Of a DNA stretch of 6,025 nt, positions 1 to 5,741 are shown in pieces (positions within the stretch are counted from its first letter, which is position 1; each line of letters starts with the position of its first letter). The position numbers were made by a program, and so were the translations under genes. This DNA comes from an uncultured Opitutia bacterium (GTDB lineage: Bacteria; Verrucomicrobiota; Verrucomicrobiae; Opitutales; MB11C04), in NCBI GenBank assembly GCA_913048545.1, contig CAJWWH010000102.1, forward strand, positions 1 to 6,025, read 5' to 3'. The notes under the pieces were generated by a model, which was given only the letters and a program-made list of their open reading frames with translations, was not told where the DNA came from and did no database searches.

Positions 1-226
1 AAACGCCCTCCCCTACAAAAATATCTCCCCGACGGGATGCGATCGCCACTTTATTCCCGGGAAGAATATCAATGCCACTTACTTCAATAACTTCACCTTC
101 AGGAAGTGGAATCGTGGTGATGGGGTAATAATCGGACTCAACCGGTAAACTTTCAGAATGATCGTCTGCGAATACCTGAGGAGCTACAGCGTAAAAGAGA
201 GTGAATAGAATGATCAAAATTTTCAT
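1..226 (-). CDS. Secreted protein, N-terminal fragment; probable beta-propeller (PVC-type dehydrogenase/haem-binding-like)
   Basis: This gene is cut by the left edge; 75 codons are visible, read leftwards from the ATG at 226-224. The product starts with MKILIILFTLFYAVAPQVFA, a good Sec signal peptide with probable cleavage after Ala20 (FA|DD). The mature part then runs through PLPEGEVIEVSGIDILPGNK to VAIASRRGDIFVGEG. The pattern of 'this is the key quantity, determined from the parameters, shown as text' resembles, from memory, the first blade of propeller proteins in Planctomycetota and Verrucomicrobiota that are related to glucose/sorbosone dehydrogenases and often carry a C-terminal haem-binding CxxCH domain. 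The haem part would lie outside the window and cannot be confirmed. The gene starts 34 bases after the copper-protein gene on the same strand with no terminator between, so the two are probably co-transcribed and the product may exchange electrons with the copper protein. No Shine-Dalgarno is visible before the ATG; the leader is AT-rich. The secreted nature is fairly sure; the family is tentative. Confidence 0.7.
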   Translation of the reverse strand, partial: MKILIILFTLFYAVAPQVFADDHSESLPVESDYYPITTIPLPEGEVIEVSGIDILPGNKVAIASRRGDIFVGEGV

Positions 227-260
227 GCTTAAATTTTATTTTTTGTTAAGGTTAAATCAA

Positions 261-1853
261 TTATTCCGCCCAGGAATAAGTAATTTTTAATTCGGACTTC
301 CCTCCAATCCATTGAATTGGCACCCGAAGTTCACCCCTTTCAGCAAGAACTTCCCCTCCTTTTACAGACAAAGAAAGTTCACTATTGGAAAAAGTACCCC
401 TGTCTTTCTCAAAATTTCCTTGAGCAAGTCGGAGATAAAGATTTGGAGAATTCCCCTTACCAAAAAATTTGAGCGTCCTACGGATTACTCCCGGTTTTTC
501 CTCGGAGGAACTGCCAACGGGAACCGGTTTGTCCATAATAGAAATTTCATCCCGAGTGTATTTAAATGTGGGCCTTTGCATCTTGTCCAAAACATAGCCA
601 TCAAATTCTAATTCTTTCGTGCGGTATTCGGACTCTGGCCAAGGGGAATCCGGTTTTTCCAGTTCTGTAATCGCCAGTCCTTCCGGTAGTCGAATCACAT
701 CACTACCTGCTGGTGGCTGAAAGCCCTGCCCACGCCCGATCCAATGACGGGCTCCATCGATAAATTCTCCATGCCAAATCATTGCAAGTCTCATATTGTT
801 TGCATCAAAAGCAAGATTCACTCCCTCATGGTACCCCACTCCAATCGCTCGCGGCCCTGCACCATCAATAAAGTTCCGGTAAATGGTAGCTTCTCCTTTT
901 AAAGGTTCGATCAGCATACCTTCAACAACCTGTCCAGCCTTAGGTGCAGTTTTAGAAAGAGGTTTATTTTTAAAACCTGGACCTGCCCAAGAGACACTTA
1001 ATGCTTCCCCACCCGCTAGTTCGAAATATTTCACTTCAATATCGTGCTTTCCTTTTTTCAATTCTACGGAACCCGCCTTTGCCTTAATTCCATGAACGCC
1101 ATCGTTATCGACGATCATCTTGCCATTGATAAAAAGTTGCGAACCATCATCCGAGGAAATGGTGAAGGAGTACTTCCCATCCTTTGGGCATTCAATTTGG
1201 CCATTAAAAACGAAAGCAAAGTTATCGTTCACTTCACGAATTGAAATATCAAAAAGCCCTGTGGCTAAAGTTCCAGATTTGACGACTTTAAGTTCCGAAA
1301 AGTCTGGCATCTTGCTCCATTTTCCGTGGTATATTTTATAAGTTAGATTGGTGACCGGGTTGGCTTTCTTAGTTACTCCCATTATTCCATTCATTAATTG
1401 ATAATGCCCGGGAAAAGTACATATATACGGATAGTCTCCCTCAACCTTGGGAGTTTTAAAATAAAAGGTTACCTCTTCACCAGGTTGAACCATTCCTGAA
1501 CTAGCCAGCATTCTCGGATGCCCCTTCGGTTCCCAATCCATCTTCACTCCTTTGTCTCCAAGCTTGAGAACAGCATCAATCAGCTCCTGCCCTTTATCTC
1601 CGCCCTTTTTCTTACCGGGGGTACAAAAAATTAGATTATGTGGCAGGGAATCAGGATTTTTAAAAACCACTTTCACTTTTGAATTAGGCTTAACACTAAA
1701 GCTCTGCACATCGTATTTCATCTGTGCTTCCAGCGTGCTGATTGTAATCGACTGGTCAACTTTCTCAAAACCTTTGGGAGCATCCTCCGCATGTATAACA
1801 AGCGAGCTCAATAGACAATTTGCTAAAATATAATATATAGATGGAAATTTCAT
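261..1853 (-). CDS. Secreted azurin/plastocyanin-like blue copper protein fused to a PA14 domain
   Basis: The 530-residue product is predicted to be exported and to carry electrons through a type 1 copper centre. Residues 1-22 form a Sec signal peptide (cleavage near HA|ED). Residues about 35-162 form a cupredoxin domain: His72 in LPHNLIF and the loop CTFPGHYQLM give Cys145, His150 and Met154. Their spacing matches Cys112, His117 and Met121 of azurin, so all four copper ligands are present. Residues about 168-295 look like a PA14 domain, with the typical YSFTISSDDGSQLFINGK stretch (228-245) followed by VDNDGVHG; PA14 domains often bind carbohydrate. Residues about 310-530 form a third region with AGPRAIGVGYHEGVNLAFDA and a Trp-rich part (RHWIGRGQGFQPP, 369-381) that I recall from other PVC secreted proteins but cannot assign a function. 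The ATG at 1853 is supported by GGAGAAAGG just upstream. It is probably the first gene of a leftward operon with the gene at 226. Confidence 0.9.
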   Translation of the reverse strand: MKFPSIYYILANCLLSSLVIHAEDAPKGFEKVDQSITISTLEAQMKYDVQSFSVKPNSKVKVVFKNPDSLPHNLIFCTPGKKKGGDKGQELIDAVLKLGDKGVKMDWEPKGHPRMLASSGMVQPGEEVTFYFKTPKVEGDYPYICTFPGHYQLMNGIMGVTKKANPVTNLTYKIYHGKWSKMPDFSELKVVKSGTLATGLFDISIREVNDNFAFVFNGQIECPKDGKYSFTISSDDGSQLFINGKMIVDNDGVHGIKAKAGSVELKKGKHDIEVKYFELAGGEALSVSWAGPGFKNKPLSKTAPKAGQVVEGMLIEPLKGEATIYRNFIDGAGPRAIGVGYHEGVNLAFDANNMRLAMIWHGEFIDGARHWIGRGQGFQPPAGSDVIRLPEGLAITELEKPDSPWPESEYRTKELEFDGYVLDKMQRPTFKYTRDEISIMDKPVPVGSSSEEKPGVIRRTLKFFGKGNSPNLYLRLAQGNFEKDRGTFSNSELSLSVKGGEVLAERGELRVPIQWIGGKSELKITYSWAE

Positions 1854-1858
1854 AAAAA

Positions 1859-1867
1859 CCTTTCTCC
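1859..1867 (-). promoter_or_regulatory. Ribosome binding site of the copper-protein gene
   Basis: Read on the minus strand the sequence is GGAGAAAGG followed by five bases and the ATG at 1853. It is the only Shine-Dalgarno at a normal distance in the window, and it supports this start codon for the copper protein. Confidence 0.7.
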
Positions 1868-1952
1868 AAAATGATCTTCCATGACAATGGCAACCTTAAA
1901 CCTACGATCATCTTGAAATGATTATGAACAGCCTCTTCAGAAAAGAATTACT

Positions 1953-1958
1953 AGGAGG
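1953..1958 (+). promoter_or_regulatory. Orphan consensus Shine-Dalgarno AGGAGG
   Basis: AGGAGGTT begins at 1953. It is a full match to the anti-Shine-Dalgarno core, but the nearest ATG downstream is at 2005, with 46 bases between. The peptidase frame is open back only to 1963 (TAA at 1960-1962) and holds no ATG, GTG or TTG in that extension, so no longer start uses this site. A rare ATC at 1967 would give only a 13-codon peptide ending in the TGA at 2006-2008. Chance occurrence is possible. Confidence 0.35.
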
Positions 1959-1987
1959 TTAAAAAAATCTCGATCCCATATCCTGGC

Positions 1988-2000
1988 TCACTCAAAGTGA
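1988..2000 (+). other. Small hairpin before the peptidase start
   Basis: TCACT, loop CAA, then AGTGA: a perfect 5-bp stem with a 3-base loop ending four bases before the ATG at 2005. It is followed directly by AAGG, which touches the start codon. In RNA it could hide or expose the start region, but with only five pairs it is weak on its own. Confidence 0.3.
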
Positions 2001-2004
2001 AAGG

Positions 2005-3297
2005 ATGATAAGAAACTTACTTCTCTGTATTTTCTCTTTAAGCATCCTAAGCCAATTTTCTTTAGGCTCAGAAGATGCAGAAACTTTCGATTGGGCTAAT
2101 TTTTCCTCCCAGCGAGAGCAGGCAAAATACATCTCCAATCAATTAAAGAGGTGGAACAATAAAACCCCAATTCTCCGCGATAAGCCCCTCCGGGTCATTT
2201 ACTTTCATGCCAAAGATCGGAAACCACTGAAAAATCATGTAGAGAGATGGAACGGCATTCTTTCGGATATTCAAAATTTCTTTCGTACTGAAATGAGTCG
2301 ACTGGGATACGAACAAGTTACGATCTCTCTTGAGAAAGAAAATGGAATTCTAAAACTCCACGAAATTCAAGGAATACAGAACGAGGGTAATTATACTTAT
2401 AAATCTGGAGGCAAAATTAGGGGAGAAGTATTTAAAGCCTTGCGGGCAAAAGGAATTAATCCTGAAGAAGAAACCCTTCTCATTGTTTGTGGTCTCTCTA
2501 AAACCGACGGTAAAAAGGTTACTATTTATTCGCCCTATTACGGCATGGGGGCGAATCATAACAAGGGAATCTGTTTCACTGCTGACATGGAATGGTTATC
2601 CATTGACGGACTCAGACCTGATCCAAACAAGATTGTCCTTCAGGTCAAGGAACACAGAAACTACGAACCCTTTACCCTGAATCGGTTCAACACTGTGTAT
2701 ATCGGGGGTACCATTCACGAACTCGGTCACGGGCTCTCCCTCCCTCACAACTTGGCCACCAAGACTGAATCTATCCAGGGAACAGCATTGATGGGTGCCG
2801 GTAATTACACCTACCGCAAAGAATGGAACAGTAAACAAAAAGGATCTTTCCTGACCCATTCAAGTGCTATTCGTTTGCTTGTGCACCCTCTATTTAACGG
2901 AACATCCAGCCGAGCTAAAAGCACTCCATCTCTAAAATATAAAGCTCTCAACTTATCCTTTAAAAATGGTATAATACAGATAAACGGAAAGATCGAAACT
3001 GACATCCCAGCCATTGCCATGATCGCCTATAACGATCGGGAAAATAAGGGACAACGCGGATACATGGTCAATAACAATTACGATGCTACGAGTTGGACTT
3101 CAGTCCTCAGCCCTACAAACGAGTTCCGCTTAGTTGTGGGTGACTTGCGCAACGGGAACCATCAAATTCGTCTCCTCAGCGTTCATATGAACGGAGCAAC
3201 CCAAACCAAACGGATTCATTATTCGATGAAGGATGGAATGCCTGACCTAAATCGTGCCAGTAAAGAAATTGTAAGTATCCTAAGCAATAACGATTGA
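2005..3297 (+). CDS. Secreted metzincin-like zinc metallopeptidase of unrecognised family
   Basis: The 430-residue product is probably an exported zinc-dependent endopeptidase. Residues 1-21 form a Sec signal peptide (MIRNLLLCIFSLSILSQFSL, then G). The zinc site is HELGHGLSLPH at 238-248: His238, His242 and His248 as ligands and Glu239 as general base. This matches the metzincin pattern HExxHxxGxxH except that Ser245 replaces the usual Gly. A likely Met-turn, ALMGAG with Met263, follows 15 residues after the third His, which supports a metzincin rather than a gluzincin fold. The 200 residues before the site hold a plausible alpha/beta catalytic subdomain (LRVIYFHA, TLLIVCG). Residues about 310-405 are rich in beta-strand-like sequence (LNLSFKNGIIQINGKI onward) and may be a beta-sandwich accessory domain. 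I cannot place it in a named peptidase family; substrates are unknown. Start: this ATG is the only usual start codon in the open frame, and the signal peptide begins exactly there. It leads a co-directional set with the sulfatase 70 bases downstream. Confidence 0.85.
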   Translation: MIRNLLLCIFSLSILSQFSLGSEDAETFDWANFSSQREQAKYISNQLKRWNNKTPILRDKPLRVIYFHAKDRKPLKNHVERWNGILSDIQNFFRTEMSRLGYEQVTISLEKENGILKLHEIQGIQNEGNYTYKSGGKIRGEVFKALRAKGINPEEETLLIVCGLSKTDGKKVTIYSPYYGMGANHNKGICFTADMEWLSIDGLRPDPNKIVLQVKEHRNYEPFTLNRFNTVYIGGTIHELGHGLSLPHNLATKTESIQGTALMGAGNYTYRKEWNSKQKGSFLTHSSAIRLLVHPLFNGTSSRAKSTPSLKYKALNLSFKNGIIQINGKIETDIPAIAMIAYNDRENKGQRGYMVNNNYDATSWTSVLSPTNEFRLVVGDLRNGNHQIRLLSVHMNGATQTKRIHYSMKDGMPDLNRASKEIVSILSNND

Positions 3298-3367
3298 CCT
3301 ACTTCCAAATCAAACAAAAATTGGTTTCTACCCTCTACTTACTCGGATTTTCCGTAACCCAAATTGT

Positions 3368-4753
3368 ATGAAAAAAGTTTTATTTATCGCCGCCTTTTTC
3401 CTTATCGAACTGCTTTCTGCTGAAACCAAACCAAACATTCTCTTCATCGCTATTGACGATTTACGCCCCGAACTTGGATGCTATGGAAAAAAAGAAGTTC
3501 TTTCCCCTCACATTGACAAACTGGCCTCAACCGGAACCGTATTTAACCGGGCCTATTGCCAAGTTGCGGTATGCGGTGCCTCCCGGGCCAGTTTAATGAC
3601 CGGGCTTCGTCCGACATGGCAGCGTTTTGTAAAGTACAATACCATTTCCGATAAGGACGCCCCCGGAGTTCTGACATTGCCTCAGGAATTGAAACAAAAA
3701 GGGTACCATTGTCTGTCCAATGGTAAAATCTTTCATCACAAGGACGACACCGCTGAGCGCAGTTGGAGCGAAAATCCATGGAAACCGGACATGAAAGGAA
3801 GTGACTTTCTCGATCCCAAATCCAAATCGATGATCTTAGCTAAAAACAAGCGTGGTCCCGTTCTTGAGAGTCCGGATGTACCTGATAACGCTTACCCGGA
3901 CGGACAGATTGCCGACAAAACCATAGCGGATCTCAAACGCCTGGCAAAGCAGGGTAAACCCTTTTTCATGGCCTGCGGATTTATGAAACCTCACCTACCC
4001 TTTTATGCCCCAAAAAAATACTGGGATCTCTACGATCGTACTTCGCTCATTTTGGCCGATAATCAGACCCGTCCGCAAAATGCCCCTGAAGTACTCACCG
4101 GATCAAAGGAAATCTTGAGCTATCATGGACGAGGAATGGACTACAACCAAGAGCAATGGCACCGGGCATGCCTTCACGGCTACTATGCTTGTGTAAGCTA
4201 TATCGATGCCCAGGTTGGAAGATTAATCAGGACACTTGATAATTTAGGTTTAAGAAAAAATACCATAGTTATCGTTTGGGGAGACCATGGTTGGCATTTG
4301 GGGGAACATACTTTCTGGGGAAAGCACAACCTCATGCATCTGTCTTCCCGGTCTCCCTTAATCCTGTCCATTCCGGGTGGCCGAAAAAATCAAACTTGTG
4401 ACCGTCTGGTCGAGTTCGTTGACATCTATCCAACCCTGCTCGATCTTGCTGGAATCACACCTCAAAACAAAGGACTGGAAGGAACCAGCTTTAAAATACT
4501 GTTACAACGGCCCCGTACCCTATGGAAAAAAGCCGCCTTCTCGCGCTATGGTCCTGCCATCAGTGCGATCACTCCAAAGTTCAATTATGTTCAGTATAAA
4601 AGCGGAGAAAAGATGCTTTTTGATCTGATCTCCGATCCCGATGAAAACATCAATATTGCCGGTGATCCCAAAAGAAAAAGTACCCTCAACCACCATATTA
4701 AAATACTTGGTAATGGGTGGACTGATGCATTGCCGCCAAGCGTACAAAAATAA
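3368..4753 (+). CDS. Secreted formylglycine-dependent sulfatase, iduronate-2-sulfatase-like
   Basis: The 461-residue enzyme should hydrolyse sulfate esters outside the cytoplasm. A Sec signal peptide spans residues 1-18 (LLSA|ET). The alkaline-phosphatase-like fold opens with NILFIAIDDLRPELGCYG; Asp30 and Asp31 would bind calcium. The maturation motif is CGASR with Cys69 converted to formylglycine and Arg73 beside it, followed by ASLMTG. Lys120 and His123 (GKIFHH), His209 (KPHLPFYAP), Asp306 and His307 (WGDHGWHLGEH) and Lys319 (WGKHN) complete the site. These line up with the active-site residues of human iduronate-2-sulfatase, and the Asp-to-Lys spacing of 13 is the same. This points to the iduronate-2-sulfatase-like S1 subfamily. 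All key residues are present, so the enzyme is probably active if a formylglycine maturase exists elsewhere; none is in this window. The substrate is not determined: related bacterial enzymes act on glycosaminoglycans or algal sulfated polysaccharides. No Shine-Dalgarno precedes the ATG. The esterase follows after 27 bases, so the two probably share a transcript. Confidence 0.93.
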   Translation: MKKVLFIAAFFLIELLSAETKPNILFIAIDDLRPELGCYGKKEVLSPHIDKLASTGTVFNRAYCQVAVCGASRASLMTGLRPTWQRFVKYNTISDKDAPGVLTLPQELKQKGYHCLSNGKIFHHKDDTAERSWSENPWKPDMKGSDFLDPKSKSMILAKNKRGPVLESPDVPDNAYPDGQIADKTIADLKRLAKQGKPFFMACGFMKPHLPFYAPKKYWDLYDRTSLILADNQTRPQNAPEVLTGSKEILSYHGRGMDYNQEQWHRACLHGYYACVSYIDAQVGRLIRTLDNLGLRKNTIVIVWGDHGWHLGEHTFWGKHNLMHLSSRSPLILSIPGGRKNQTCDRLVEFVDIYPTLLDLAGITPQNKGLEGTSFKILLQRPRTLWKKAAFSRYGPAISAITPKFNYVQYKSGEKMLFDLISDPDENINIAGDPKRKSTLNHHIKILGNGWTDALPPSVQK

Positions 4754-4780
4754 TTCCCCCATCCAATAAAAAATAGTCCC

Positions 4781-5629
4781 ATGAAACCTAAAACTTTCCC
4801 TTCAATCATTCTTGCGGCCCTAGTCTTTGCCTCTTTCTTTTCATTTCATTTATCTGCAGAATTCAAGGCCCAGAAAAATATATCCTACGGACCACATGAA
4901 CGTAATTTCCTGGATGTCTATTGGGACACCGAGTATAAGAATGCCCCCATCGTGTTCACCATTCACGGTGGCGGTTTCAGGTTCGGTGATAAAGCCTATT
5001 GCAATGAGGACATGATTAAACTCTATATGTCCAAGGGTTGTATCGTGGTCTCACCCAACTATCGACTGCTAAAAATCGGAACTGAAGTATCCATCAAAGA
5101 TTGTGTCATCGATTCGGCTATGGCGGTCGCCTATGTTCAAAAGCATGCAAAAAAATATGGAGGAAACCCCAAAAAAATCGTTTCCACTGGAGCCTCTGCG
5201 GGTGGTTTTATTAGTGCTTGGATTGCTTACAATGATGAGTGGGAATGGCCCACCTATGCCAAGTACAAGCCAAAGAAGCTCAATATTGTGGGCTGGTTCG
5301 GAAATAGTCCCGGACTTCCGCCAAACATTATTAACCTAGTCAACTCCGGCGACCCTCCCGGTTTTGTAATGTTTGGTGGTAAAAAAGAGCATCCGAAAAC
5401 ACCGGCAAGTATGGGCCATGCCATACAGGCTATGCTTACGAAAAATAAAGTCTGGAGTAAAATGGTCTACATCGATTCCATGGGACATGTTCCCGCAAAG
5501 CGCGTACTATTCAATCCCAAAACCCGGGATAAAGAAACCTACACCGCTTTCAATGAGTTTCTCGATATGGTATGCCACAACAAAAAAGAACCCAAGGGGG
5601 GAGATGTAATCAAAGTTAAAAAGAAATAG
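4781..5629 (+). CDS. Secreted alpha/beta-hydrolase fold esterase
   Basis: The 282-residue product is a likely carboxylesterase acting outside the cytoplasm. Residues 1-26 form a Sec signal peptide (HLSA|EF). The oxyanion-hole motif HGGGF is at 62-66, as in the BD-FAE/hormone-sensitive-lipase-like esterases, and the nucleophile elbow GASAG is at 137-141 with Ser139. His236 in SMGHVP is the catalytic His. The acid is expected in the stretch FVMFGGKKEHPKTP (196-209), where most relatives have HGxxDxxVP; here no Asp is present and Glu203 is the best candidate. An aromatic insert, EWEWPTY (153-159), may line the substrate pocket. The C-terminus is lysine-rich (seven Lys in the last 15 residues). 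Its place 27 bases after the sulfatase suggests removal of acyl groups (acetyl or aromatic) from the same sulfated glycan; this is inference. No Shine-Dalgarno is seen before the ATG. A lipase or a peptidase of the same fold cannot be excluded. Confidence 0.88.
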   Translation: MKPKTFPSIILAALVFASFFSFHLSAEFKAQKNISYGPHERNFLDVYWDTEYKNAPIVFTIHGGGFRFGDKAYCNEDMIKLYMSKGCIVVSPNYRLLKIGTEVSIKDCVIDSAMAVAYVQKHAKKYGGNPKKIVSTGASAGGFISAWIAYNDEWEWPTYAKYKPKKLNIVGWFGNSPGLPPNIINLVNSGDPPGFVMFGGKKEHPKTPASMGHAIQAMLTKNKVWSKMVYIDSMGHVPAKRVLFNPKTRDKETYTAFNEFLDMVCHNKKEPKGGDVIKVKKK

Positions 5630-5647
5630 TCCATTGAAAGCCTGATC

Positions 5648-5682
5648 CCCCTAATAAAATATGTACCCGTAATAAAATATGT
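5648..5682 (+). repeat. Tandem 17-bp direct repeat upstream of the oxidoreductase gene
   Basis: CCCCTAATAAAATATGT at 5648-5664 and CCCGTAATAAAATATGT at 5666-5682 differ at one base; the core TAATAAAATATGT is identical in both. The period is 18 bp. The pair ends two bases before the possible -35 element at 5685, where activator sites usually lie. It could be two half-sites for a regulator, or a local duplication in AT-rich DNA. Confidence 0.6.
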
Positions 5683-5684
5683 GA

Positions 5685-5714
5685 TTGTAACATAAAAGGT
5701 GTATTGCCCATAAT
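5685..5714 (+). promoter_or_regulatory. Possible sigma-70 promoter for the oxidoreductase gene
   Basis: TTGTAA at 5685-5690 (four of six consensus bases) and CATAAT at 5709-5714 (five of six) are separated by 18 bases. Transcription would begin near 5721, giving a leader of about 20 bases. The region is AT-rich, so such matches come easily; the adjacent direct repeats make it more plausible. Confidence 0.35.
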
Positions 5715-5741
5715 AGCTCAAATCCTTAATTCGATATAATT

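Larger units (their letters stand above)
1854..2004. promoter_or_regulatory. Divergent intergenic region, presumed to hold both promoters
   Basis: This 151-base stretch lies between two start codons pointing away from each other, so promoters for both the copper-protein operon and the peptidase gene are expected here. I see no convincing sigma-70 pair on either strand; TTGAAA at 1913-1918 has no good partner 16-18 bases downstream. A 6-bp inverted pair, ATGATC at 1871-1876 and GATCAT at 1906-1911, and a 5-bp pair, ATCAT at 1907-1911 and ATGAT at 1918-1922, could be regulator contacts but are short enough to occur by chance. The rightward half also has a consensus Shine-Dalgarno (1953-1958) and a small hairpin (1988-2000), listed separately. 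Confidence 0.45.

Noticed and set aside
312..1833. Several plus-strand open frames across the copper-protein gene
   Set aside because: They are short, opposite a gene with full copper-site and PA14 motifs, and their translations show no family features.
1871..1922. Inverted repeats in the divergent region as an operator
   Set aside because: Arms of 5-6 bp with a 6- or 29-base gap are expected by chance; kept only as a remark in the intergenic entry.
3298..3367. Possible terminator or promoter between peptidase and sulfatase genes
   Set aside because: Only 4-bp complementary arms (CCAA and TTGG) and no GC-rich stem with a U-run were found, and no clear promoter pair; the gap reads as a plain spacer.
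4520..4809. Two minus-strand open frames over the sulfatase end and esterase start
   Set aside because: They lie opposite two well-supported genes, have no Shine-Dalgarno and no recognisable domain, so they are treated as shadows.
5735..5740. Perfect TATAAT hexamer just before the oxidoreductase ATG
   Set aside because: It ends one base before the ATG at 5742, so transcription from it would begin inside the coding sequence and lose the start of the twin-arginine signal.
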